Assembly: GCA_037447605.1 (NCBI GenBank)
Contig: CM074822.1
Location: 773,540 to 831,632, forward strand
Direction of reading: 5' to 3'
DNA length: 58,093 bases
Source of the DNA: Zygnema circumcarinatum
Taxonomy: Eukaryota > Streptophyta > Zygnematophyceae > Zygnematales > Zygnemataceae
Part shown: positions 1 to 16,020 of the stretch, in pieces
Position numbering within the stretch: position 1 is the stretch's first letter
How the letters are laid out: each line of letters starts with the position of its first letter
Made by a program: the position numbers and the translations under genes
The notes under the pieces: model-generated
Told to the model about the DNA's origin: nothing
What the model saw: the letters and a program-made list of their open reading frames with translations, nothing else
Database searches by the model: none

Positions 1-430
1 GGAGGGAGAGGGGGAAAGAGGAGGGAGGAGGGAGGAGGAGGGAGGGGGGAGGAGGGAGGAGGAGGGAGAGGGTGAGAAGGAGGGGGAGGTGGAGGTGTAG
101 GGGGAAGGGGAAGGGGAAGAGGGAGAAAAGGGGGAGGAGGGTGGGGGCGGGGGGAAAATAAAATGAGAAATGTAAGCAGAGGCCTGAAAGGAACGGTGGG
201 GGAAGGGGAGACAGAGAGGTATGGAGAGACAGAGAGAAAGAGGAAGTGGGACGGGGAGAGATGCGAAAGAGAATGAGGGAAACTAAGGCCTAAATGAGAC
301 TGAGTGAGAAAGAGGCGAGGGATAGAGAATACAGTGAATCGAAGGGAGGACGGGTAGTTCAAGAGTGAGAGTGGCGCACGGTAGGGATTGAGAGAGAGAG
401 AGCGAAAGAGAGAGGAAGAGAGCCCCAAGG
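1..430. repeat. Polypurine low-complexity DNA
   Basis: GGAGG/GAGAGG-rich purine tract without any coding signal. It merges on the right into the GA/TA microsatellite. If the alcohol dehydrogenase gene of 2.2-2.7 kb continues leftwards, this is probably intron. Confidence 0.8.
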
Positions 431-525
431 AGTTATAAAAAACAAGATACAAGTGTTCCAGAGTGACAAAGAGCCAGAGACAGTGAACTCGAGGCAGAGC
501 GCCAGGGCGGAGGCAGGGATGGAGG

Positions 526-1020
<495 letters not shown>

Positions 1021-1024
1021 GCAA

Positions 1025-1460
1025 GAGAGGGAGATGGAGAGAGAGAGAGGAGGAGAGAGACGAGGAGAGGAGAGAGGGAGGAGGGAGGGAGGGGGGGGGG
1101 GCACATGCGGGGATGGGAATCCGTTAAATGGATTAAGTGGAACGGAGGAGGACGGATTTGATTGGATCGCAAACGGCAGCGAGTGGAAGTTGGGGGTGGA
1201 GGGAGGAGGAGGGGGAATGGGAGGGACTTGAGGAGGAGGGAGGGAGGGAGGGAGGGAGGAGGGAGGGAGGGAGGGAGTGGAGGGAGGGAGGGGAGTGGAG
1301 GGAGGGAGGGAGGGAGGGAGGGAGGGAGGGAGTGGAGGGAGGGAGGGAGGGAGGGAGGGAGGGAGGGAGGAGGAGGGAGGGAGAGGGTTCTAGAAGGGTG
1401 CCTAGAGGAAATTTTGGAGGGAGTGGGAGGAAGAGAGTGTGGGGGAGAGAGTGAGTGAGA
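1025..1460. repeat. GGGA-rich minisatellite
   Basis: Irregular GGAGGGAGG and GAGAGG units, purine on the + strand. Stop-free frames on both strands (GGREGG or SLPPSLPP) arise from composition alone. Confidence 0.85.
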
Positions 1461-1697
1461 GAGATCATGCAGAGAGTTAGAGGGCATTTTCTGCTTGTTT
1501 TGTTCATTCGATACCTTCTTCCCATTAATTTAAAGCGTATAGAGAAGGGCTCGATTATTGGACTTGTAAAGAAGAAGTAGGGCTTCTTTATTATCTGTTT
1601 TTTGTTTTCTTGAAAGGATAAAGATGATTGCCTTGTTCCCCGCCTTTTAGTGTTTGTTTTTGTCTTTTTTTTTTCTTGATGGGATCACGAGAATTGA

Positions 1698-2165
1698 TTT
1701 AAACCCCTCTCGCCCTCCCTCTCCCACATCCTCTCCCTGCCCCTCCCAAAATCTTTCCCTTCCTCTCCCTCCACCCTCTTCCCTCACTCTCCCTCCTCCC
1801 TCCCTCTCCCTCCCTCCCTCTCCCTCCCTCTCCCTCCTTCCCTCTCCCACCCTCTCTCTTCCTCCCTCTCCCTCTCCTCCTCTCTCCCTTCCTCTCCCAG
1901 AACTTCTCCCTCCCTCGCCCACATCCTCTCCCTCCCATAACCTATCCCTTCCTCTCCTCCCCTTCCCACTAACTCCCTCTCCCTCCCTCTCCCATCCTCT
2001 TCCTCCCTCCCTCCCTCTCCCATCCTCTTCCTCCCTCCCTCCCTCTCCCCCCTCCCTCTCACGCCCTCTTCCTCCATCTCTTTCCCTCCCTCCCTCCCTC
2101 CCTCTCCTTCCCTCTCCCTCCCTCTCCCTCTCCCCCCCTCTCCCTCCCACTCCCTCCCTCCTTCA
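1698..2165. repeat. CT-rich imperfect tandem repeat
   Basis: CCCTCTCCCTCC-type pyrimidine tract on the + strand, directly downstream on the - strand of the second alcohol dehydrogenase exon. It is probably intron of that gene. No exon is visible in it. Confidence 0.8.
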
Positions 2166-2186
2166 CAAGCAGAAGTACCTTAGTAC

Positions 2187-2734
2187 CTTCTTTAGATGCG
2201 TGACGGCGGAGCCGACCTGGTCGACCTCTCCCACCACTTCATGGCCCGCAACGAGAGGGAAGGTCGCGTTGTTCCAATCGTTGTTGCGCATGTGGATGTC
2301 CGTGTGGCAGCTGGAACACCAAAATAAAGCGGAAAATAGAAAAAGTAATAATGAATCACATAAATAAATAAGTAATCAGAAATAATCTGATGGATTATCT
2401 GACAGAAATTCTGAGAGAGAATGTCCAGAGAATGGTTTTCAGTTTGTGGCGAACGTGTGATCTGTTGGGGAGAGAGGGAGAGGAAGTGGGAGAGGAAGTG
2501 GAAGAGGGAGGGAGAGGAAGAGAGGTGACATATAAGGAGGGAGAGGGAGGGAGAGGGAGGGAGAGGGAGAGGGAGGGAGAGGGAGGGAGAGGGAGAGGTG
2601 ACATACAGGCCGTTATGAGTGATCTTTACTTCCACATCCGTGTCAGAGAGAGGCTCTGGAGTGTATGTGTACGGCTCGAACGGCTGCCCTTTTGCAAGGC
2701 TGGCGAAGGCCCGAAAGACAGTCTCACTCCCCAT
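2187..2734 (-). CDS. Zinc alcohol dehydrogenase, CAD/YahK-like, N-terminal exons (partial)
   Basis: The first two exons of a medium-chain zinc alcohol dehydrogenase, the family that interconverts aldehydes and alcohols with NADP(H). Exon 1 is 2607-2734, starting at the ATG of MGSETVFRAF and ending at GTATGT. Exon 2 is 2187-2310, with acceptor TTCCAG and donor GTACTA. The phase-2 junction rebuilds NGLCHTDIHMRNNDW, containing the catalytic-zinc cysteine. Exon 2 continues through FPLVAGHEVVGEV, with the zinc-ligand HE pair, and ends at VGSAVTHLKK where the GDRVG segment should follow. Only about 84 residues of a usual 350 are present. The structural-zinc lobe and the Rossmann fold must lie beyond the left edge. 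The CHTD/GHEVVG spacing fits cinnamyl-alcohol-dehydrogenase-like proteins and the algal/bacterial YahK type equally. The substrate cannot be inferred. The intron is GA/CT-rich. Confidence 0.85.
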
Positions 2735-3900
2735 CGCAGAGATCTCAGAGTGAGAGAGAGAGAAAGGACAAGAGAGAGGGAGTAGGGGAGCGAGAGAGAG
2801 GGAGGGGGAGGGTTCAGAGGGAGAGATGGAGAGAGAGAGAAAAACAGAAAGTGAGTGAGATGGTGTGGGTGGGAGGGAGGGAGATCTAGCGAGAGTGGGG
2901 GAGGGAGACGTGGAGGGCGGTCGGCGGCCGTGCTCGCTGGCAACACGAGAGCCGCGGCAAGAATGTCGGCCACCGACACAAATGTCGGTGACCGACAAAT
3001 ATGTCGGTGCCTCTCGCCTATTGGACCGACATGCCCAGCCACACGTGCGATCAGTCGATTTCCAAGACGGGAGTTTGCAGTTTTGGGATGCGATGCTGTG
3101 ATTGGCTGCCTGGACCGTAAAAAAATTATAACTTTTTAGACGAATTATATGGTGACTCGTGGCGATTCCCTCGACGCTTACAGCTGCCAACTGCCAGCCA
3201 GGATAAGTTGAGCCACGTCGCCAAACCAAGGCCAAAAATCATAGAAACGAGAGTTCGGATGTTGTTAGTGTGACCGTTGCGTTAGAATACGGGAAAAGTT
3301 ATGATCGAACACAGAACTCGAGTTTTAAGCAATCAGGAGCCAACACGTAGTTTGTCCGACTCGGGCGTGGCAGGGCGGGCCTCTTGTCATTTTGGGCTTG
3401 CTTTGGTACCACATTTCCCTTCGACCGGCGTTCCTTTCCGCCATAGGTAATTATCCGGAAAATAAGACAAATATGAACAATTATTTGGATTTGTCGCTAG
3501 GCTGGCTACGCGATGCCACCTGCCCCACATTCCGACAAGTGTACGTACGGCTTCTTTGTTTTTCCGTGGGAGTCTCGTACGGAGCCGTCCAGATTTTCTG
3601 GCAGCTTCTAGAAGCCGCGGCTGTCCCCTAAACGACAATGTAAATGTTTTAACAGTTCGAAAACGACAGTGAGGAGGGTCTCGGGTTGCCAACTTGCCAT
3701 ACCGATCTATGACTAATGGAACGAACCGTTGAGCCTTATCAAAAACGAAACTGTAACTAAACAATATATGACTATATTCAGGGTAGGCACATGTGGAAAC
3801 TAGACCCTCTGCTGTTAATACGCTGTTGAACAGGACAGGGTTTGAGCATAGAACCTGAGTGTTTCGGCGCCTACGGACTGTACGGAACCGTGTGCTGATT
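2735..3900. other. Intergenic region between divergent ADH and prefoldin genes
   Basis: Holds the upstream region of the alcohol dehydrogenase and unique DNA with no recognisable gene. A 125-codon open frame on the - strand (3387-3764) has no family resemblance. Near 2960-3010 a short GACCGACA/TGTCGGT motif is repeated several times (ATGTCGGCCACCGACA, then AATGTCGGTGACCGACAA), forming small dyads. Confidence 0.5.
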
Positions 3901-3901
3901 A

Positions 3902-4053
3902 GGGTTAAGTATTAGGGCTAAGGAGTAAGGATTAAGGATTAGGGTTAGCATTAGGGTTAAGGATTAGGGCTAAGGAGTAAGGATTAAGGATTAGGGTTAG
4001 CATTAGGGTTAAGGATTAGGGCTAAGGAGTAAAGGATTGAGGATTAGGGTTAG
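3902..4053. repeat. Telomere-like tandem repeat, three 52-bp units
   Basis: Three copies of a 52-bp unit start at 3902, 3954 and 4006. Each is built from TTAGGGTTA/TTAGGGCTA-type words related to the plant telomere heptamer TTTAGGG. Copies differ by only a few bases. The array ends about 180 bp before the prefoldin start codon, and another TTAGGGTTTG word lies at about 4150. Confidence 0.9.
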
Positions 4054-4234
4054 CCTAGCTTTGCAGGAGTGCTGAACTTAAAGATTTTTTGCTCCCTTTT
4101 GCCTTTGACAGAAAGAAAGCATTCATCACCAAGCCTTGCCAGCTATGGATTAGGGTTTGTTCGGACCCTTTGTCCCGAAAAATTAGGGTTGCTGTGTTTG
4201 GAAGGAGAGGGGGAGAAAGCCTATAAGGGCCGCC

Positions 4235-5807
4235 ATGGCGGACGGAGGACAGGTGAGGATCTCCGTAGAGGACCTTCCAAAGCTTCCTTTGGAGCAGCTG
4301 CGGCAGATAAAAGAGCAGCTCACCTCCGAGCTCTCCCTTGTGAACGAGTCCATGGCGAACCTTCACTCAGCATCTTCACGCCTTTCTTCTTCCTCCCGCA
4401 CGCTAGAGCTTCTGGGGAAGCAGCCGGAGGGTAAATTTTTTAGGGCTGGAATGGGTGGGGAGTCTTTGGGGTTGGGACCTATATAGGGTCGGAAAGGGGA
4501 GGGGGGGGGAGGGGGGGCACTTTGGGGTTGAAAATTTTAGGGTTGGAATGGGTGGGGGCTGATTGGGGCTAGGTATACGTTTCTTTTAAACCTTTTTGAG
4601 AATTTAATTTTATATTATTTAACGTATATCCTAAAATCATCATTAAAAAATGCTTTATATTCTTGAATGGTTAGGGGAGTCGTTGCGGTTGGGAGTTTTT
4701 TAGGGTTGGAATGGGTAGGGGCCTGTGGGGGGGGGTGGGAGCTATTTTCGGTGCAAATGGGCATGGAGGGAAGGATCACTGGAATGGAAACGATGGGGAG
4801 AGTGAGAGAGTAAGGAAGCGAGGAAGGAGTGAGTGGGAGAGGGCTTGAAGAGAGGGCCTGAAAGCAGAGTGAAATTGGGAGTTAAAGCGTTTGAATCAGA
4901 TGTTTAACAATCTGGACGCAGAAATGAAGGAATCTTAGAGCTTTCACTCTTGACTTCGATGAGTATTTTTGTGATTTGAAAATAACAGCTATACAGGTAT
5001 CCCGTTTTGCCAATGCCTTTCGCAGGTCATATTGCCATGATTCCATTAACAAGCTCTCTCTACGTTCCGGGTACACTCGGAAATTCAAGACGAGTTTTGG
5101 TCGATGTGGGAACTAATTACTACATTCAGGTGTGTGCCAACTGAAGATTATTTGTGTGACTCAGATCTTATCTCTCCCTCTCCCCCCCTCCCCCCCTCTC
5201 CGCTTACTCACCCCTTTCCACTTAAGTCGGCTCCCTCTCCTTCTCTCCAGTCATTTCTCATGCCAACGCTCTCTCTCCCCCCCCCCTCTCTCTCTCTCTC
5301 TGTCTCTCTCTCGGCTTTGCAGAAGGAAGTGCCTGATGCAATTGACTATTGCAAACGAAAGTTGGCCTCTCTTCAAGGTGATCAGGAGAAGGTAGCAGAG
5401 GTAAGCTCTATTTAATACGGTCAAACAACTATCGTGCTAACGATTAACCCCCCTTTTTTCTTTTTTTAGCATACGTTTACAGCAGTTGTAAATTGTCTGT
5501 GCGATTCCTTTGTTGTCTCGGCTTCATTTGCCTTCTTAAAGCTGAAGTAATGCTCTTTCCCTCTAGCATCATACATAGAAAATTTGAAAATTTTAATTTT
5601 TTTTAATTTGAAAGCGTTGAACCTAAGGCATTTTGATAAACTAGCTCTCTAGTGTGATGGGTTTTTTTGAAACTGATTTCACTTGCGGGTTTGTTCTATT
5701 GATGGTATCAGTTGGCGGCCCAAAAAAGTGCCCAAATAGAGCAGGTCTCCCTCGCAATTCAAGGAAAGTTGAGGAGTGTGGGGGGGCCCCCTATTGAAGC
5801 ATTGTGA
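4235..5807 (+). CDS. PFD5: Prefoldin subunit 5
   Basis: Alpha-class subunit of the hexameric prefoldin (GimC) co-chaperone, which hands nascent actin and tubulin to the cytosolic chaperonin. Four exons: 4235-4430, 5026-5129, 5323-5400 and 5712-5807, about 157 residues, close to the usual 150. The first exon gives the N-terminal coiled-coil helix (LPKLPLEQLRQIKEQLTSEL). Exon 2 gives the beta-hairpin core IPLTSSLYVPGTL and VDVGTNYYIQ. Exons 3-4 give the second helix (DAIDYCKRKLASLQ, QKSAQIEQVSLAIQGKL). All introns are GT-AG and phases agree (1,0,0). Intron 2 has a long CT tract before its acceptor. The start sits in a good context (GCCGCCATGG) downstream of telomere-like words. The donor of exon 3 could alternatively be six bases earlier. 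Confidence 0.93.
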
Positions 5808-6375
5808 GATGAAGGATGATCTGAAAGCAGAGGATGCTTCAGTTCTCTATGGTAAAGGATGGGCCGCTTCATTCGCTTTATTTTTTTTAGGTCCGCAGTA
5901 TTTGGAAACCGCAACTAAATTTTGTAACTCAAGTCACGCTGTGTTAAAAAAAAAAATAAGTGGAAGGGTCGAAATCGAAATGTGATATGGTTTTGAACAT
6001 CTTCCTTGTGCAGTTTCAGCAGTTTTTAAGTGTCTCTCTCACCCTTTCACTCGTCGTCCCCCCCTCTCCCCTTTCTTGTTTGCTCTCTCCTTCTCTCTCT
6101 CTCACTCTCTCTCGCTCTCTCTCGCTCGCTTTCTCTCTCTATATATCCTCTATCCTCTCCCTCTCTTTACCTCGTTATAACCGTCACCCTTTCCCTCTCT
6201 CTCTCTCGCCCTCTATTTCCTCCACCCTCTCCCACTCTCCCCCTGCGCTCCACCCCACACTCCTTCCTGTCTCTCCCACACGTTAGCCGATATAGATGGA
6301 AAAAACGGGAAGATTGTATTTCTCCTACGCAGTTGTAAAGCGATAGCAAACACAATGAAAAGGGGCGGGGGTGGG
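5808..6375. other. Downstream of prefoldin; CT-rich
   Basis: 3' flank of prefoldin, then a CTCTCTC/CCCTCT-rich stretch (about 6025-6270). No gene seen. Confidence 0.5.
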
Positions 6376-7640
6376 GGATGGAGAGGAGAGGCGCGGGAAG
6401 TGAGCGATGGGAGAAGGGAGAGAGGCGAGAGGGGAGAGAGGCGAGAAGGGCGAGAGGTGAGAGGGGAGAGAGGTGAGGGGAGAGAGGCGAGAGGGGAGAG
6501 AGACGAGAAGGGCGAGAGGTGAGAGGGGAGAGAGGTGAGGGGAGAGAGGCGAGAGGGGAGAGAGACGAGAAGGGAGAGAGGCGAGTGGGGAGGGAGGCGA
6601 GAGGGGAGAGGGGAGAGAGTCGAGAAGGGAGAGAGGCGAGAGGGGAGAGAGGCGAGAGGGGAGGTGAGAGGGGAGAGAGGTGAGAGAGGGGAGAGGGGAG
6701 AGAGAGACGAGAAGGGCGAGAGGTGAGAGGGGAGAGAGGTGAGGGGAGAGAGGCGAGAGGGGAGAGAGACGAGAAGGGCGAGAGGTGAGAGGGGAGAGAG
6801 GTGAGGGGAGAGAGGCGAGAGGGGAGAGGAGAGGCGAGAGGTGAGAGGGGAGAGAGGTGAGGGGAGAGAGGCGAGAGGGGAGAGAGACGAGAAGGGAGAG
6901 AGGCGAGTGGGGAGGGAGGCGAGAGGGGAGAGGGGAGAGAGTCGAGAAGGGAGAGAGGCGAGAGGGGAGAGAGGCGAGAAGGGCGAGAGGTGAGAGGGGA
7001 GAGAGGTGAGGGGAGAGAGGCGAGAGGGGAGAGAGACGAGAAGGGCGAGAGGTGAGAGGGGAGAGAGGTGAGGGGAGAGAGGCGAGAGAGGCGAGAGGGG
7101 AGAGAGGAGAGGGGAGAGAGGGAGAGGGGGGAGAGAGGCGAGAGGGGGAGAGAGGTGAGGGGAGAGAGGGAGAGAGGCGAGAGGGGAGAGAGACGAGAAG
7201 GGAGAGAGGCGAGTGGGGAGGGAGGCGAGAGGGGAGAGGGGAGAGAGTCGAGAAGGGAGAGAGGCGAGAGGGGAGAGAGGCGAGAGGGGAGGTGAGAGGG
7301 GAGAGAGGTGAGAGGGGAGAGAGGGGAGAGAGGGGAGAGAGGTGAGAGGGGAGAGAGGTGAGGGGAGAGAGGCGAGAGGGGAGAGAGACGAGAAGGGAGA
7401 GAGGCGAGTGGGGAGGGAGGCGAGAGGGAGAGAGGCGAGAGGGGAGAGAGAGGCGAGAGGGGGAGGTGAGAGGGGAGAGAGGTGAGAGGGGAGAGAGGTG
7501 AGAGAGGGGAGAGAGGTGAGAGGGGAGAGGGGAGAGAGGCAAGAGGGGAGAGAGGCGAGAGGGGAGAGAGGCGAGAGGTGAGTGGAATGGAGAGAGGAGA
7601 GAGCATAGAAGGAGAGAGAGAGGAGGGGAGGGACGAGAGG
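6376..7640. repeat. 1.25-kb GA minisatellite with higher-order structure
   Basis: Built from short blocks GAGAGGGGAGAGAGGCGAGA, AAGGGCGAGAGGTGAGAG and GTGAGGGGAGAGAGGCGAG that recur in longer blocks (for example GGAGAGAGTCGAGAAGGG near 6615, 6925 and 7245). The higher-order blocks suggest stepwise amplification. The complementary strand is free of stops in all three frames for over 1.2 kb (SPLSPLASLPSRL-type), so the long frames here are compositional. Confidence 0.9.
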
Positions 7641-11803
<4,163 letters not shown>

Positions 11804-13380
11804 GGGGTTGAAGGGGGAGAATGGTGGGGTGATGTTGAGGACGCGTTATGTCGCCAATGCCTGCATCACAGAAGGCACATGTCAGGTTTCCTCTAACGGA
11901 CCTGTCTCAAACATGCACATAAAGGGCATTTGTGCCGCCCCTTCCACTCTTATTGAAGTTCCTCTCACCCCCTCTCCCCCTCTCTCTCTCTCAGTACCTC
12001 TCTCCCTCTCTCTCTCTTGCCTGTTCACAGTGTTTCGCTCCCCTCTCTCCCCCATTCAACCATCTCTCACTTACCAGTACCCTTCAACGCCCCACATCCT
12101 CCTCCACTTTCCTTCCCTCTGTCTCTCTCCTCTCTCTCCTCTCTCTCTCTTTCACCCGTCTTCACCCATCTCGATTCTGTCACACAATTGCCTCCCGTGC
12201 GATGACTCTCTCTTACTTTCACATCTAACCCACTCCCTCTCACTACCTCTCTTTATCTGACTCTCTTTAGTTTCCCGCTTTTCCCCTCCCACACCCTCCC
12301 TTCCTCCCTGCCCTCACTCGACCCACCACCCTCACTTCACTCCTCAATAAATGCTTTTTCTACATCCCTCCGCCTCCCTCTCGCCCTCTCCCAATAACCT
12401 CCCACACATTCTCTCATCCTTCATCTCTCCCACCCTCCCTCCTCTCGACCTCTCTCTCCCAATGACCTCTCACTCTCCCCCTCATCCTTCATCTCTCCCA
12501 CCCCTCCCTCCTCTCGACCTCTCTCTCCCAATGACCTCTCTCTCTCCCCCTCATCCTTCATCTCTCCCACCCCTCCCTCCTCTCGACCACTCTCTCCCAA
12601 TGACCTCTTACTCTCCCCCTCATCCTTCATCCCTCCCACCTCTCCCTCTTCGAACGCCACATCCCCAGATCTTATCTCTTTTTCTCCCCACCGTCACCTT
12701 TCTCCCATTCTCTGCTTCCGTCGACCCTTTAACATTCCCTGACTGTCACCGGCTCCTCTCTTCTTCCTCTCATGCGTGCCTCTCCCTTTCCCCCTCCTCT
12801 CCCTATAATTGCCTCCCTCTCCCCCCTTCCCCTCCCTTCGTTCCTCTCTCTCCCCCTCCTCTCCCTACAAGCGCCTCCCTCTTCCCCCTTCCCCTCCCTG
12901 CATGCGCCTCTCTCTATCCTCCTCCTCTCCCTCCAATTTCCTCCCCTTCTCCCCCTCCTCTCCCTGCACCTGCATCTCTCCCCCCACTCCCTCCCCCCTC
13001 TCCTCGCATGTGCCTCTCTCCCCTCCCCCCTCAGCCCCCCATTCCAGCTCACCTCAATATTCAGCTGTGCCTCTACCCCAACCGGCACCGCAAACCCCGT
13101 CCACATCCATCGACAATCCCTACACAGAGAATCGACTTCCGAGCGAGCGATCGAGCGAGAGCTAGAGTGAGAGAGTGTGTGTGAGAGAGAGAGTGATTGA
13201 GAGAGAGAGAGGGAGAGAGGGAGAGGGGGAGAAGGGGAGAGTGAGAAAGAGTGAGCGAGAGAGAGGGAGTGAGGGAGAGAGGGCGAGAGGGCGAGAGGGA
13301 GAGGGCGAGAGAGAGAGGGAGCCAGGAGAAGTGCGAGGGAGAGAGAGCAGCCGGGCGAGAGAACGGGTGAATGGCCAGGT
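11804..13380. other. CT-rich intergenic DNA with 69-bp tandem repeats
   Basis: Pyrimidine-rich on the + strand to about 13060, then GA-rich at 13160-13360. At about 12415-12640 a 69-bp unit (CCTCTCGACC...CAATGACCTCT...) is present three times, followed by looser CTCCCTGCACATGCGCCTCT-like units to 13020. No codon structure or splice pattern persuades me of a gene. Confidence 0.6.
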
Positions 13381-14775
13381 GCGCTCCGCCAGGTGGCGAA
13401 TATGTCCATGTGCCGGTCCCCATGACTCGTGTGAACACATTATGGATCATTGTTGACGTGGCAGTGTTTGAATCGTCATAAGCACATAGTGGCTGATTAT
13501 GATTGGTTCATGCTGCTGACTCGGACGGATTTCAACCAATAGGAAGGCGCGGAAACTGGAATAATTTGGTCGAATTTTCAATGTCGGTGGTTTGGCGGGT
13601 GGCGGTGTTTTGGAATTCTGGCAACGGAAGAGACAAGAATCTGTATCTTCACTTTGAATTCTGTCGTGTTTGTTCATTGGCAGGTAGCGCCGCATCGAGA
13701 TCCGCCAACAATATACGACAATTTGGAGAATAACTTGAACTGTACGGTCATCCGACGTGGCCACAAGGACCAATAACGTGCGCCGGCGGCAGATCTGCTC
13801 CGAGTAAATGAGCCAATGGCGGACTTTGAAGGCTCCGTACAACAAGCTACCTGCCAAATATATTTTGTCGTTGCTGTCTGTTCGTACCAAAGCGTTACAA
13901 GGTTGCAGAATCTGATGGTTTTTTTTGACATGAGTTGACCCCAAAACGTGACGTGACAAAACGTCGGCGAATCTATCGCTGTGACAGTTGAAAACATTGA
14001 AAAATTAGCGTTGGATGTAACGGGACCTACCAACTCACACGTGCGTTCGATGTTACAAAAGACGGATTTGGAACAGCGCTTGACAGTTCTATGTTGGAAG
14101 AAGCATGTGTAGGCACTGGCTACATGGATTTGACAAATCTTGACCGTCGGAATTGACGCTACATGCGTACCGTTTCACACTCATCAGCAGTCGCACAAAA
14201 CGCTGCTCTATGTAGTTGAATTCGTGCACAGTTTTTTTCAATGCTTCACGTGAAATTGCTATTAATTTACTGTTACGTGTGACGTCAGGTAACGTCGCGT
14301 CAAAACAATGACTCGTGCGGGACGTGGAACGTGGACCTATAGTTGACCGAGCGACCTTTCAGCTTGTCGTATTCGGGCCACGTGGCTGAAAATGTTGCAA
14401 TGAGAGTGCCTCAGTTGAACCGCCTGGAGATTTTCTGTTGTCGGTCAGGTGGGGGATGAGACAGGCTGGCAAAGCGACAAGGCGAGGATACGCACCCCTG
14501 CTGCCTTCCGCTACAAAACAAACAAACGGCGACACGGAGACTTCAGTTCCGTGGGTTCGTGTTGAAGCGTTTTCACTTAGTTGCAGTCCCAGTTAAAACG
14601 GTGGCCTTCATATGACTCGGTCCGGCGTTCTGTTCGCCGGCTGGCGTACTGGCAACGAGGTACAAGCCGAGGTACGTGACGTGACATATAAAAAAACCAC
14701 GAGTTTCCGACATTCAAACCACGAGTATCCGAAATTTGCTGCCATGATTGAATTGGTTTCTGTGGCCGATGGGTT
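13381..14775. other. Unique intergenic DNA, no gene recognised
   Basis: Balanced composition, rich in ACGTG/ACGTGAC words (for example GTGACGTGACAAAACG near 13950, TGACGTCAGGTAACGTCGCG near 14280, CCACGTGGC near 14379). A 170-codon open frame on the - strand (13447-13959) has no family resemblance. The ACGT-core words could be bZIP/bHLH sites, but no gene start is visible next to them. Confidence 0.5.
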
Positions 14776-15145
14776 TTTAGGCTTATGGTTTAAGGTTTAG
14801 GAAATAGGATTTAGGGTTAAGGGTTTAGGCTTCAGGGTATAGGAATTAGGGGTTAGGGTCTAGGAAATAGGATATAGGGTATAGGGTTTAGGGTTTAAGC
14901 TTCATGGTTTAGGAATGAGGGTTAAGGGTTTAGGAATTAGTGTTTAGGTCAATGAGGGTTAGGGTTTAGGGATTTAAGGTTTGGGAATTAGGGTTTGGGG
15001 TTAGGAATTAGGGTTTGAGAATTAGGGTTGCTTTAGGCTTCATGAATAAGAGTTTAGGTTTTAGGCTTCTGGGTTTAGGAATTAGAGTTTAGGGTTTAAG
15101 GAGGGTTTAGAGTTGTTAGATTTTAGGGTTCGTCGGGTTTCCAAA
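14776..15145. repeat. Degenerate telomere-like (TTTAGGG) block
   Basis: About 370 bases of decayed TTTAGGGTT, TTTAGGCTT and AATTAGGGTTT words on the + strand, all in one orientation. It looks like a decayed interstitial telomeric sequence with no exact tandem period left. Confidence 0.85.
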
Positions 15146-15429
15146 ACCTCACGACCAACTCTGGAGGTAAAAAAAAGCGGAGACTCAACTCGGGATGGTG
15201 CAAAGCGCTACCCCACAACAAGCGATGCATAGTTTGAAATTAAAAAAAAAAAAAAAAATCGGACAATGAAGACAAGAGGAGATTACGCCAGACAAGAAAT
15301 TGACTCTGACTAACTTTGACTAACCAACTGGTCAAAGTCCGTATGTTCGCTTTCGTACATCAGAAGATGCATCGCAGGGAAAAGCTCCAAAATGAAATTC
15401 TAATTGCAAACATGAAAGGACGAATCTCC

Positions 15430-16020
15430 TTCCAGATCATCCCATCCCTCCCTCCCCCCTCCCTCCCAGCTTCTTCCTCTCTCTGCTTCTCTCTCTCCCT
15501 CCCCCTCCCCACCTCCACTACTTCCTCCTCTCTCCGCTCCTCTCTCCCTTCTACATCCCCTCTCTGCTTCTCTCCCTCCCTCTCTCCCCAACTCCCCTAC
15601 TTCCTCCTCTCTCCGCTTCTCCCTCCCGCTCTCCCTTACACCCTTTCTCTGCTTCTCTCTCCCTCCCTCCCTCCCTCCCCACCTCCACTACTTCCTCCTC
15701 TCTACGCTCCTCCCCCCATCTCTCCCTTCCTCCAGCTCTCCCGTACATCCCCTCTCTGCTTCTCTCTCTCTCCCTCCGTCCCTCCCCACCTCGTCTACTT
15801 CCTCCTCTCTCGGCTGCTCTCTCCCTCCCTCCCTCCCTCCCTCCCTCCCCACCTCCTCTACTTCCTCCTCTCTCGGCTTCTCTCTCCCTCCCTCCCTCCC
15901 TCCCCACCTCCTCTACTTCCTCCTCTCTCGGCTCTCTCTCCCTCCCTCCCTCCCTCCCTCCCTCCCCACCTCCTCTACTTCCTCCTCTCTCTGCTTCCCT
16001 CTCCCTCCCTCCCTCCCTTC
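15430..16020. repeat. CT minisatellite, about 55- to 60-bp units
   Basis: About nine degenerate copies of CTCCCCACCTCCTCTACTTC-CTCCTCTCTCGGCTTCTC- followed by CCTCCCTCCC. The right end contains the predicted C-terminal codons and stop of the COG0212 gene. Confidence 0.85.

Noticed and set aside
2192-3235. Continuous 347-codon - strand frame covering the ADH exons
   Set aside because: It reads through intron, leader and promoter. Only the segment after MGSETVF belongs to the gene, and exon 2 is in another frame. The real protein is obtained by splicing.
12351-13184. 277-codon Pro/Ser/Leu-rich + strand frame
   Set aside because: CT-rich tandem repeat translation with no conserved domain and overlapping frames equally open.
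13447-13959. 170-codon - strand open frame
   Set aside because: No family words, no good splice partners, and an equally long frame overlaps in another phase. Not enough support for a gene.
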